Source: Candidatus Rokuibacteriota bacterium (GTDB lineage: Bacteria; Methylomirabilota; Methylomirabilia; Rokubacteriales; CSP1-6). From it: a stretch of DNA of 40,216 bases. The DNA is taken from NCBI GenBank assembly GCA_003220225.1, contig QHRU01000067.1:1-40216 (forward strand), read 5' to 3'. Under the pieces are notes generated by a model. The model was not told the origin of the DNA. It saw only the letters and a program-made list of their open reading frames with translations, and searched no databases. Below, piece by piece: positions 16,952 to 26,161 of the stretch; the first letter of the stretch is position 1, and each line of letters begins with the position of its first letter. The position numbers were made by a program, and so were the translations under genes.

Positions 16952-17808
16952 GCGCGCGCCTCCGCGGGCGGATCGAACGCGCGGAAGAGCAGCGCCAGCA
17001 CGGCGAGCAGGAACGGCACCAGCATCAGCGAGAGCGCCGAGGCGGGTCCGAACTGGCCGCCCTTGATGGCGAGCCAGTACGCCTGCGTGCCGACGACGGG
17101 GAAGACGACGCGCCCGGCCGTCAGCAGCCACACGTTGGCGAGGTCCGCGAACGCCGTGGTGAGCGACAGGAACACGGCGAGGGCGAGGAAGGGCCGCAGC
17201 AGCGGCACCGTGACCAGCCAGAATCGACGCCACGCGCTCCGGGACTCCAGCAGCGCGCACTCGAACAACTCGGGCGGGACGGCGTTGATCCCGGCGAGCA
17301 GGAACACGCCGATGAAGGAGCTGCCGCGCCAGATGTTGAAGAGGGTCACGGAGAGGAAGGCCCAGGCGCCGCCGCCGAGGGCGCCGTCCACCGTGTACTT
17401 GAGCGTTCCCATGAACGGGCTGTACGCGGTGGGAATGGGCGGGCTGAGCGTCCAGTACCACCCGATCACGCTCACGCTGGCCGGATACGCCCACGGCAGG
17501 AAGATCGCCAGGAACACCAGCGTGCGGCCGCGGAACGGCCGCGCCAGCAGCAGCGCGAAGGCGACGCCGAGGGCGAGCTTGGCGAGCGTGGTGGCCGCCG
17601 CGAAGCCCACGGTGACGACGACGGCCCGCCAGAACTCGGCGTCGGCGAGGAGGTGGCGGTAGTTCTCGAGCCCGACGAACCGCGGGCCGTGGTCGTTGAG
17701 CGGGGAGAAGTCCGTGAAGCTGATCCAGACCTCCCAGCCCAGGGGGTAGGCGAGCATGCCGAGCAGGAGGACGGTCGCCGGCGCGAGGAGGAGGTAGGCG
17801 GTTGCCAC
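16948..17808 (-). CDS. ABC transporter permease (MalF/UgpA-like) with a degenerate EAA loop
   Basis: The 286-residue membrane protein has six predicted helices. The coupling region VPPELFECALLESRSAWRRF stands where other CUT1 permeases have EAAxxDGA, so the Asp-Gly pair has been lost. The tail RVVFPVVGTQAYWLAIKGGQFGPASALSLML still fits the family. It begins 26 bases after the ATPase stop and overlaps the next permease by four bases. The altered loop could mean adaptation to a particular ATPase or relaxed function. The pair is clearly homologous to, but more diverged than, the other two permease pairs here. Confidence 0.88.
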   Translation of the reverse strand: MATAYLLLAPATVLLLGMLAYPLGWEVWISFTDFSPLNDHGPRFVGLENYRHLLADAEFWRAVVVTVGFAAATTLAKLALGVAFALLLARPFRGRTLVFLAIFLPWAYPASVSVIGWYWTLSPPIPTAYSPFMGTLKYTVDGALGGGAWAFLSVTLFNIWRGSSFIGVFLLAGINAVPPELFECALLESRSAWRRFWLVTVPLLRPFLALAVFLSLTTAFADLANVWLLTAGRVVFPVVGTQAYWLAIKGGQFGPASALSLMLVPFLLAVLALLFRAFDPPAEARA

Positions 17809-17834
17809 CTCGCGCCGGCGATGTCCTCCGACGC

Positions 17835-18926
<1,092 letters not shown>

Positions 18927-18950
18927 GCGATGTCTCCCCTCAATGGATTC

Positions 18951-18971
18951 CCCGGAGTCGGGTGCTCCGGG
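18951..18971 (-). other. Intercistronic hairpin between permease and ATPase genes
   Basis: CCCGGAG and CTCCGGG form a seven-base stem with a seven-base loop in the 55-base gap before the ATPase start. It is inside the operon, so it may be a processing or partial-termination site that tunes ATPase dosage, or a chance palindrome. Confidence 0.35.
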
Positions 18972-18981
18972 CTCTTCGGGC

Positions 18982-19833
18982 TCACCCCTTGACGGACCCG
19001 GTGAGTCCCGTGACGTAGTACTCGACGAAGAAAGAGTAGACGAGCGCGACCGGGATGCTGCCCAGCAGCGCGCCCGCCATCAGCTGTCCCCAGAAGTAGA
19101 TGTCGCCGCGGATCATCTCGGAGACGACGCCGACCGGCACCGTCTTGCGCTCCGGCGACGAGAGGAACACCAGCGCGTAGATGAACTCGTTCCACGAGAG
19201 CGTGAACGCGAAGATCCCCGCCGACAGGATGCCGGGCACCGCGATGGGAAAGATGATCCGCACCATGGCCCCGAACCGCGTGGCCCCGTCGATGCGCGCG
19301 CACTCCTCGAGCTCCTTGGGGATCGTCTTGAAGTAGCCCATGAGGAGCCACGTGCAGAAGGGGATGAGGAACGTCGGGTAGGTCAGGATCAGCGCCCACG
19401 GAGTATTGCCGAGCTGGAAGTTGCGGATGATATCGGCCAACGGAATGAACAACAGCGTCGGAGGGACGAGGTAGGTGACGAAGATCGAAGTTCCCAACGC
19501 CCCCGCCATCGGGAACTTCAGTCGTGCCAGCGCGTAGCCGGCGAGCAGCCCGCAGAAGAGCGAGATGCCGGTGGAGATGACGGCGATGAAGAACGTGTTC
19601 CAGAGCCAGTGCGGGAACGTCGTCTTCTCGAACAGGTCGCGGAAGTGCTCCAGCGTGGGGTGGAGCGTCCAGAAGGGCGCGTTGTTCACGGCGCGCCACG
19701 AGCGGTACAGCTCCGCGTCGGGACGGATGGCCGTGATGAGCATCCAGTAGAAGGGGAAGAGGGTGCCGATCACGAACAGGGTGAGCGGGATGTAGAAGTA
19801 CACCCACCGCTTCCACGGCCGCTCGATGACCAT
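18982..19833 (-). CDS. ABC transporter permease (CUT1, MalG/UgpE type)
   Basis: The 283-residue membrane protein starts at an ATG directly abutting the stop of the upstream permease (TAGATG). It has six hydrophobic segments and an EAA loop IPKELEECARIDGATRFGAM with the Asp-Gly intact. The C-terminal GDIYFWGQLMAGALLGSIP closely resembles the plus-strand permease at 13470-14339, marking the two as paralogues. It pairs with the preceding gene product and should use the ATPase encoded 55 bases downstream. Confidence 0.93.
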   Translation of the reverse strand: MVIERPWKRWVYFYIPLTLFVIGTLFPFYWMLITAIRPDAELYRSWRAVNNAPFWTLHPTLEHFRDLFEKTTFPHWLWNTFFIAVISTGISLFCGLLAGYALARLKFPMAGALGTSIFVTYLVPPTLLFIPLADIIRNFQLGNTPWALILTYPTFLIPFCTWLLMGYFKTIPKELEECARIDGATRFGAMVRIIFPIAVPGILSAGIFAFTLSWNEFIYALVFLSSPERKTVPVGVVSEMIRGDIYFWGQLMAGALLGSIPVALVYSFFVEYYVTGLTGSVKG

Positions 19834-20796
19834 CTACGCGCCCTCGAGGCGACGGAGGTAGCGCAGCTGCACCCAGACGACGACAAACAGCACGGGTAGC
19901 ATGAAGAGCGAGATGGCCGCCCCCTCGCCCAGGAGGCCGGTGGCCACGCCCACCTGGTAGGCGTAGGTCGCGAGCAGGTGGGTGGCGTTCGCGGGGCCGC
20001 CGCCCGTCAGCACGTAGATGAGCTGGAAGTCGGAGAACGTCTGGATGATCGAGAAGACCACCACCACGAGCGTGACCGGCTTCAGGAGCGGCCAGGTCAC
20101 GTGCCAGAAGCGCTGCCAGCCGTTGGCGCCGTCGAGGGAGGCCGCCTCGTGCAGGTCGGGGTTGATCGTCTGCAGCCCGGCCAGCAGCGTGATGGCGAAG
20201 AAGGGCATGCCGCGCCAGGTATTCACCACGATCGCGCACCACATGCCGTAGACGCCGTCGGACAGGAACGGGATCTTGTTCACGATGAAGCCCGTCCGGA
20301 AGAGGAGCCAGTTCAGCACGCTGAACGTGGGATCGAACATCCAGCGCCAGGCGAACGTCGAGAGCACGGTCGGGATGATGAACGGCAGCAGCATCGAGGC
20401 GCGCACGAGGCGCTTGCCGCGGAAGCTGCGGTTGAGCAGCAGGGCCAGCCACATGCCGAGGGCCAGCTTGAAGATCGTGGCCCAGAACGTGTAGAAGAAC
20501 GTGTTGCGGAACGCCTGCTGGAAGATCGAGTCGTCCCACGCCTTCGCGAAGTTCTTCAGACCGACGAAGTGACCGACGTTGCCGACGCTCGTGTCGGAGA
20601 GCGAGAGCCAGACGCCCGAGACGAACGGGTAGGCGATGAACGTCCCGAGCAACACGACCGTCGGCGCCAGCAGCAGCGAGGCCAGCAGCCGCTCGCTCTC
20701 GAGAAAGCGCGTCAGCCCCCGGGCGCGCCGGGTGCCCGGGTGCGGCAGGGCCACCACCACCGCGCCATTCGTTCCGCCCGCGATCGGTTTCTTCAC
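19834..20796 (-). CDS. ABC transporter permease (CUT1, MalF/UgpA type)
   Basis: A GTG at 20796, three bases after the binding-protein stop, gives a 320-residue product; longer readings would overlap the upstream gene. Six helices, an EAA loop INPDLHEAASLDGANGWQRF, the conserved LTGGGPANATHLLATYAYQ and GLLGEGAAISLFMLP are visible. It is a paralogue of the permease at 12482-13465. It sits between the triple binding-protein array and its partner permease and most likely receives ligand from one or more of these three proteins. Confidence 0.92.
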   Translation of the reverse strand: MKKPIAGGTNGAVVVALPHPGTRRARGLTRFLESERLLASLLLAPTVVLLGTFIAYPFVSGVWLSLSDTSVGNVGHFVGLKNFAKAWDDSIFQQAFRNTFFYTFWATIFKLALGMWLALLLNRSFRGKRLVRASMLLPFIIPTVLSTFAWRWMFDPTFSVLNWLLFRTGFIVNKIPFLSDGVYGMWCAIVVNTWRGMPFFAITLLAGLQTINPDLHEAASLDGANGWQRFWHVTWPLLKPVTLVVVVFSIIQTFSDFQLIYVLTGGGPANATHLLATYAYQVGVATGLLGEGAAISLFMLPVLFVVVWVQLRYLRRLEGA

Positions 20797-20798
20797 GC

Positions 20799-22103
20799 TT
20801 ACCCGTAGATCTTCTTGAGCTCGGCGGCCGCCCACTTGACGGCCTCGTCAGGGCTACTGCCCTGGGCACCCTTGGCGAACATGTCCACGACGACGTACTT
20901 GCTGTAGACCTCCGTGGCCTTGGCCGAGGGGGGCCCGGCGAAACCCATCGTACGCGAGTTGTCAGGGGCGGTGCGGAAGCCCTTCATCGGCTCGTCGATC
21001 GTGTTCCAGAGCGGATGCCGCTCCCAGCGCTTGGTGGCGCCGACCGAAAAGCCCTCGGCCACCTCGAACCAGCGGCCGTACGCGTCCTGGCCGTGGAACC
21101 ACTTGAGGAAGTCCTTCGCGAGCTTCGGGTTCTTCGTGTACTTCATCACCGCGTGCGCGAACGCCGTGTGATAGCTCCACGACCCCGCCGGTCCCGCGGG
21201 CAGCCGAGCGTGCTGGATATCGCGCACCAGCGGCTCGCCGCGCTCGTCCTTGATCTTCTCCTGGCCGCGCTTGGCGGCGATGTAGATCGAAGCGCCGTTG
21301 AGCGTCGCGCAGATCTCGCCCCCCAGGAAGGCGCGGTTGTTGTTCGTGTCGTCCCAGGCCAGGCCGCCCTCGTCGCAGGCGTCCTTCCAGAACGCCGTCA
21401 TGAACTTGACCGCCTCCACCGAGCCCTTGCTGTCGATGGCCGTCTTGCCGCTGCGATCGGTCTCCACGCCGCCGAAGTTCCACATGAGCGGATACGCCCA
21501 CGCCGGCGCGTCGCCGAAGGTGTGGCCGAGCGTCTGCCCGTAGGGATGACCCTTCTTCTTCAGCTTCGTGCCCACGGCCCGCAGCTCGTCGTAGGTCTTC
21601 GGGAAGGTGGTGACGCCGATCTCGTCGAACCATGACTTCCGGTAGGCGATGAGACCGGGCACGATGCTGTGGGGCAGGGCCATGAACCGGCCGCCGACCT
21701 TCGTGTACGTCTCGGACTGCGGGTAGAAGCCGCCCTGGTCTTTTGCCTGCCAGGCCGCGACGTCGCTGACGTCGAGCAGACCGTTCTCGTAGAGGTGCGG
21801 CCAGTTGTGCAGCATGTGGATGATGTCGGGGCCGCTCTGCGACTGGATGGACGCGGTGATGCGCGGCTGCAGGTCGTTGGCGTTGATGAATTCGAACTGC
21901 ACCTCGGCGCCGAGCAGCCGCGAGGCCTCGCCGGCCTGCTTCTTCAGCTCGACGTCACAGGCCGGGATGAAGTCCACCCAGCGCAGGACGTGCAGCTTGC
22001 TGCCCTGCGCGAACGCGGGCGCGCGGCCGGCCGCCGTGAGCCCCACGACCGCGCCGCTGCCCTGCAAGAATCGTCGACGGGTGATGCCTGCGCGCATGGT
22101 CAT
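20799..22103 (-). CDS. Solute-binding protein, third of a tandem paralogous array
   Basis: The 434-residue product has a Tat-like signal (ITRRRFLQGSGAVVG) and a family 1 binding-protein fold. It shares many near-identical blocks with the two upstream genes: RWVDFIPA, FINANDLQPRITA, LGHTFGDAP, GGLAWDDTNNNRAFLGGE, LNGASIYI and AVKYxKNPKLAKDF-like segments. It begins four bases after the previous stop and is the copy nearest the permeases. ATG at 22103 or an in-frame ATG two codons later could start it. The family suggests a sugar, polyol or similar ligand. Differences among the three copies lie mostly outside the shared blocks and may set ligand preference. Confidence 0.92.
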   Translation of the reverse strand: MTMRAGITRRRFLQGSGAVVGLTAAGRAPAFAQGSKLHVLRWVDFIPACDVELKKQAGEASRLLGAEVQFEFINANDLQPRITASIQSQSGPDIIHMLHNWPHLYENGLLDVSDVAAWQAKDQGGFYPQSETYTKVGGRFMALPHSIVPGLIAYRKSWFDEIGVTTFPKTYDELRAVGTKLKKKGHPYGQTLGHTFGDAPAWAYPLMWNFGGVETDRSGKTAIDSKGSVEAVKFMTAFWKDACDEGGLAWDDTNNNRAFLGGEICATLNGASIYIAAKRGQEKIKDERGEPLVRDIQHARLPAGPAGSWSYHTAFAHAVMKYTKNPKLAKDFLKWFHGQDAYGRWFEVAEGFSVGATKRWERHPLWNTIDEPMKGFRTAPDNSRTMGFAGPPSAKATEVYSKYVVVDMFAKGAQGSSPDEAVKWAAAELKKIYG

Positions 22104-22107
22104 GGCC

Positions 22108-23400
22108 CTAGCCCTCGTAGATCTTCTTGAGCTCGGTCTCGGCCCACTTCACGGCGTCCTCGGCCCGCATGCCCTGCACGGCCTTGGCGTACATGTCGAC
22201 GATGATGTACTTCGAGTACGACTCGGTGGCCTTCGCCGTCGCCGGTCCCTGGTAGCCGAGCATCCGCGTCTTGCGCGCGGCGCGCCGGAAGACCTGCAGC
22301 GGCTTGTCGATCTTGGCCCACATCGGATGCTCTTCCCAGGCCTTCGCGGCGCCCACCGAATAGCCCTCGTTCACCTCGAACCACTTCCCGTAGTTCTCCT
22401 TCTGGTGCATCCAGGTCAGGAGGCCCTTGGCGAGCTTCGGGTTCTTGCTGTACTTCATCACCGCGTGCTGGAAGGGCACGTAGAGCGCGGCCTCGCCGGC
22501 CGGCCCCGCCGGCAGCGGCGCCGCGTGCTCGATATCCTGCCAGAGCGGCTCGCCCTTCTCGTCCTTGATCGTGTCCTTCTTTCGCTTGGCGACGATGTAG
22601 ATCGAGGCGCCGTTGAGGGTGGCGCTGATCTCGCCCGCGTGGAAGGCGCGGTTGTTGTTCGTGTCGTCCCAGGCGAGCCCGCCCTCGTCGCACGCGTCCT
22701 TCCAGAACGCTGTGAGAAATTTCACCGACTCCACCGTGCCCTTGGAATTGAGGACGACACGCTTGCCGGAGGGATCCGTCTCGGCGCCCCCGTAGCTCCA
22801 CAGGAACGCGTACGCGAAGGTCGGCGGATCGCCGAAGCTGTGCCCGAGCGCCTGGCCGACCGGCTTGCCCTTGGCCTTGAGCTTTCGGCCCGCCTCGCGC
22901 CAGGCGTCCATCGTCTTGGGAAATTCGGTCAGGCCGATCTCCGCGTGCCACGAGCGCCGCCAGGCGACCGCGTTGCCGCCGGTGCTGTGCGGCACGGCCA
23001 GCCACCGGCCGCCGACCTTGGCGGCGGCGTCGAACGCGTCGTAGAAGCCGCCCTGCGCCCTGGAGACGGCCTCCGCGACGTCGGAGACGTCGACGAGACC
23101 GTTGGCGTAGAGCTGCGGCCAGTTGTAGAGCATCTGGAAGATGTCGGCACCCGAGCCGGACTGGATGCCCGCCGTGATGCGCGGCTGCAGGTCGTTGGCA
23201 TTGATGAACTCGAACTGCACCTCGGCGCCGAGCGCCTTGGAGGCTTCGGGAGCCTGGCGCTTCAGCTCCACGTCGGCCTCCGGAATGAAGTCGACCCAGC
23301 GTACGACGTGCACCTTGGACCCCTGCGCGAAGGCGGGGGCCCGATGGGCGGCGAGAATGCCGGCGACGCCCGTCAGCTTGATGAACGTTCGGCGTTGCAT
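22108..23400 (-). CDS. Solute-binding protein, second of a tandem paralogous array
   Basis: A start at the ATG at 23400 is favoured because AGGAGG precedes it by seven bases; the frame is open upstream but overlaps the previous gene. The 430-residue product begins MQRRTFIKLTGVAGILAA, a compact Tat-type signal. The mature region shares the array's hallmark blocks, including CDEGGLAWDDTNNNRAF and AGEISATLNGASIYIVAKR. It lies 25 bases after the first copy and 4 before the third. All three copies are intact, which argues against simple redundancy decay. The ligand is unknown. Confidence 0.92.
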   Translation of the reverse strand: MQRRTFIKLTGVAGILAAHRAPAFAQGSKVHVVRWVDFIPEADVELKRQAPEASKALGAEVQFEFINANDLQPRITAGIQSGSGADIFQMLYNWPQLYANGLVDVSDVAEAVSRAQGGFYDAFDAAAKVGGRWLAVPHSTGGNAVAWRRSWHAEIGLTEFPKTMDAWREAGRKLKAKGKPVGQALGHSFGDPPTFAYAFLWSYGGAETDPSGKRVVLNSKGTVESVKFLTAFWKDACDEGGLAWDDTNNNRAFHAGEISATLNGASIYIVAKRKKDTIKDEKGEPLWQDIEHAAPLPAGPAGEAALYVPFQHAVMKYSKNPKLAKGLLTWMHQKENYGKWFEVNEGYSVGAAKAWEEHPMWAKIDKPLQVFRRAARKTRMLGYQGPATAKATESYSKYIIVDMYAKAVQGMRAEDAVKWAETELKKIYEG

Positions 23401-23425
23401 CGAGCCTCCTGTCGGGAGCGGTCCG

Positions 23426-24730
23426 TTAAGCCTCGTAGACCTTCTTGAGCTCACCCTCGGCCCACTTCACGGCGTCCTCGGCCGACATGCCCTGCACGCC
23501 CTTGGCGTACATGTCGGTGATGATGTACTTCGTGAAGGCCTCGGTGGCCTTCGCGGTGGATGGCCCGGCGTAGCCGAACAGCCGCGTGTTGCGGGCGGCC
23601 GTGCGGAACATCTTCAGCGGCTCGTCGAGCTTGCCCCACATCGGGTCGTTCTCCCACTTGTGGGTGGAGCCGACGGAGTAGCCCTCCTGCGAGGCGAACC
23701 ATTTGCCGTAGTTCTCCGGCTTGTGCAGCCACGTGAGGAAGTCCTTCGCCAGCTTCGGGTTCTTGCTGTACCTCATCACCGCGTGCGATTGGTTGAGGAA
23801 GAGCAGGTAGCCGCCGGCCGGGCCGGCCGGCAGCGGCGCGTGGTCGATGTCCTGGAACAGCGGCTCGCCCTTCTCGTCCTTGATCTTGTCCTTCTGCCGC
23901 TTGGCCACGATGTAGATCGAGGCGCCGTTGAGCGTGGCCGAGATCTCGCCGGCGTGGAAGGCGCGGTTGTTGTTGGTGTCGTCCCAGGCCAGGCCACCCT
24001 CGTCGCAGCACTCCTTCCAGAACCCCTGCATGAATTTCACCGCCTCGACGGCGCCCTTGCTCTGGAGCACGACCTTCTTGCCCGACTTGTCGGTCTCGGC
24101 GGCGCCGAAGGCCCAGGTCATCGGGTAGGTGAAGGTCGGGGCATCGCCGAAGGTGTGGCCGAGCGTCTGGCCGTACGGCTTGCCCTTCTTCTTGAGCCCG
24201 GCGAACAGCTTGCGCGCCTCGTCCCACGTCTTCGGGTAGTGGCTGGCGCCCGCTTCTTTGAGCCACGACTTGCGGTAGGCGACGGCGTTGCCGACGATCG
24301 AGTGCGGCACCGAGAGCCACTTGCCGTTGACCTGGCAGGAGGGCGCCCACACCTCGTAGAAGCCGCCCTCCGCCTTGGACAAGGCGCTCGCCACCTCGCT
24401 CACGTCGATGACGGCGTTCTGGTAGAGGTGCGGCCAGTTGTACTGGAAGTTGAAGATGTCAGCGCCCGAGCCCGACTGGACGGCGGCCGTGATGCGCGGC
24501 TGCAGGTCGTTGGCGTTGATCGTCTCGAACTGGATCTTCGCGCCCAGCGCCTTCTCGGCCTCGGGCATCTGGCGCTTGAGCTCGAGGTCCGACTCGGGGA
24601 TGAAGTCCACCCAGCGGACCCAGTGCAGGGTGCTTCCCTGCGCGAACGCCGGCGCCTGCCGCGCGGCGAGGATCCCGGCGATGCCGGTGATCTTGAGGAA
24701 GTACCGCCGATCCATCGACTTCACGTCCAT
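23426..24730 (-). CDS. Solute-binding protein, first of a tandem paralogous array
   Basis: The ATG at 24730 is preceded by GGGAGGA and begins a 434-residue product with a Tat-type signal (SMDRRYFLKITGIAGIL). An ATG five residues inside is also possible. The mature protein is closest by eye to the second copy, sharing HAGEISATLNGASIYIVAKR and DAVKWAEGELKKVYE. This gene leads the nine-gene minus-strand operon: three binding proteins, two permeases, the ATPase and two more permeases, counted with short gaps throughout. A promoter and a tandem 11-base repeat lie upstream. Confidence 0.93.
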   Translation of the reverse strand: MDVKSMDRRYFLKITGIAGILAARQAPAFAQGSTLHWVRWVDFIPESDLELKRQMPEAEKALGAKIQFETINANDLQPRITAAVQSGSGADIFNFQYNWPHLYQNAVIDVSEVASALSKAEGGFYEVWAPSCQVNGKWLSVPHSIVGNAVAYRKSWLKEAGASHYPKTWDEARKLFAGLKKKGKPYGQTLGHTFGDAPTFTYPMTWAFGAAETDKSGKKVVLQSKGAVEAVKFMQGFWKECCDEGGLAWDDTNNNRAFHAGEISATLNGASIYIVAKRQKDKIKDEKGEPLFQDIDHAPLPAGPAGGYLLFLNQSHAVMRYSKNPKLAKDFLTWLHKPENYGKWFASQEGYSVGSTHKWENDPMWGKLDEPLKMFRTAARNTRLFGYAGPSTAKATEAFTKYIITDMYAKGVQGMSAEDAVKWAEGELKKVYEA

Positions 24731-24811
24731 TCGCGAATCCTCCCTTGACTCTTTCAACTGGCGCAGACGTCGCGCTGGTCTCCAAGGTTGAAGCGAGGGC
24801 TAAACCTCCGG

Positions 24812-24833
24812 GAAACGTGACGGAAAAGTGACG
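24812..24833. promoter_or_regulatory. Tandem 11-bp direct repeat, candidate operator of the transporter operon
   Basis: GAAACGTGACG (24812-24822) is followed at once by GAAAAGTGACG (24823-24833), differing at one base. The spacing of one helical turn and the position just downstream of the predicted -10 fit a regulator binding site on one DNA face. No regulator gene is linked. Confidence 0.4.
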
Positions 24834-24835
24834 AA

Positions 24836-24865
24836 GTGATACCACCCCGAGGGGGACCTCGTCAA
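24836..24865 (-). promoter_or_regulatory. Promoter of the triple binding-protein transporter operon
   Basis: On the minus strand, TTGACG (24865-24860) and TATCAC (24841-24836) are 18 bases apart, five and four matches to consensus. A CCCC/GGGG palindrome lies in the spacer. Transcription would start near 24829, inside the tandem 11-base repeat, leaving a leader of about 100 bases. Confidence 0.5.
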
Positions 24866-24911
24866 ATACAACCCTGCCGCGCCTGTCGCGCCGCGTGATC
24901 CCCGCGACGGG

Positions 24912-26132
24912 CTAACGGGCGGCAGCGGCCTCGGTGAGCGCGAGCGCCGGCAGCCGCGGCCGCCGGAACGTGAAGGCCAGCACGACGGCCATCGTCCCGA
25001 TGGCGAACGAGGCGAGGAAGAGCCAGACGTACGACCCGAGCCGATCGTAGATCACCCCGCCCGCGAACGACCCGAGGCCCATCCCCAGCGTGGAGATCAG
25101 GAACACGGCGCCGTACGCGCTGCCCATCACCTTCTCGCCGAAGTACTCGCGGGTGACGAGCGCGTAGAGCGGCATGACGCCGCCGTAGGCCGTGCCGAAC
25201 ACGAGCGCCAGCGCCACGAACGAGCCGAGGTCGCGCGCGAAGAGATAGCCGAAGATCATCGCCGCCTGGACCGCCAGGCCCGCGATGAGGGTGGGCTTGG
25301 CGCCGAAGCGGTCGGCCAGGAGCCCGCCGCCGATACGGCCCACGATCGAGGCGAGGCCGGAGACGCCGAACACCGTGGCCGCCGCCATCGCGGCCACGCC
25401 CTGGTCGGTGGCGTGCGTGACCATGTGGAAGATCGGGCCGGAGTGCGCGGCGCAGCAGGCGAAGTGCGTGAGCGCGATCGCCCAGAACTGCGGCGCGGCC
25501 AGGACTTCGCGCGTCGTGTAGTCGCGCTGGGCCCCGGGCTCCGCGTCGTCGCTGGCCACGGCGCCCGTCGCGGGCTCGCGCAGCAGGAGGGCCACGGGGA
25601 CAATCACGAGCCACGCGAGGTCGCCCAGCACGAGCATCGCCACGCGCCAGTCCCAGGCGCTCGTCAGCGCGCGCGCGAGCGGCGCGACGATCAGGATGCC
25701 GAGCCCGATCCCGGCCGACACGAGGGCGACCGCGAGGCCGCGGCGCGCGGTGAACCATCTGGTCGTGGTGGCGGTCAGCGGCGCGTAGAAGGCGCCCGCC
25801 GCGAAGCCCACCAGAAAGCCGAAGCTGAGGGAGAACTGCCACAGCGCCTGCGCCTGGCTCGCAAGCACGAGCCCGAGGCCGAGCAGGAATCCGCCGCCGA
25901 CCGCGACGCCGCGCCCGCCGATGCGGTCGGAGAGCGCCCCCCAGAAGAACGAGCCGAGGCCCATCGCGATCCAGTTCAGCAGGGCGACCGTCGAGATCGC
26001 GCCGCGGCTCCAGCCCATGGCGCGCTCGATCGGCGCGAGGAACACGCCGAGAGCGAAGAGGCAGCCGAGAGCGACGCAGACGATCGTCGCAGAGGCGGCG
26101 ACGACGATCCAGCCATAGAAGACGCGGCGCAT
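24912..26132 (-). CDS. MFS transporter, monocarboxylate/OFA-like
   Basis: The 406-residue protein has twelve predicted membrane helices. MFS signatures include the loop 2-3 motif GALSDRIGGRG and its C-terminal equivalent GGLLADRFGAKP. The opening FYGWIVVAASATIV is characteristic of the oxalate/formate antiporter and monocarboxylate-type transporters, so an organic acid substrate is likely. A hydrophilic loop of about 25 residues (REPATGAVASDDAEPGAQRD) separates the two halves. It is divergently arranged with the MscS-like gene, with only about 30 bases between starts. The MFS fold is certain and the substrate inferred. Confidence 0.9.
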   Translation of the reverse strand: MRRVFYGWIVVAASATIVCVALGCLFALGVFLAPIERAMGWSRGAISTVALLNWIAMGLGSFFWGALSDRIGGRGVAVGGGFLLGLGLVLASQAQALWQFSLSFGFLVGFAAGAFYAPLTATTTRWFTARRGLAVALVSAGIGLGILIVAPLARALTSAWDWRVAMLVLGDLAWLVIVPVALLLREPATGAVASDDAEPGAQRDYTTREVLAAPQFWAIALTHFACCAAHSGPIFHMVTHATDQGVAAMAAATVFGVSGLASIVGRIGGGLLADRFGAKPTLIAGLAVQAAMIFGYLFARDLGSFVALALVFGTAYGGVMPLYALVTREYFGEKVMGSAYGAVFLISTLGMGLGSFAGGVIYDRLGSYVWLFLASFAIGTMAVVLAFTFRRPRLPALALTEAAAAR

Positions 26133-26161
26133 GCGTGAGACCTACGATAGCATGCACGCGC

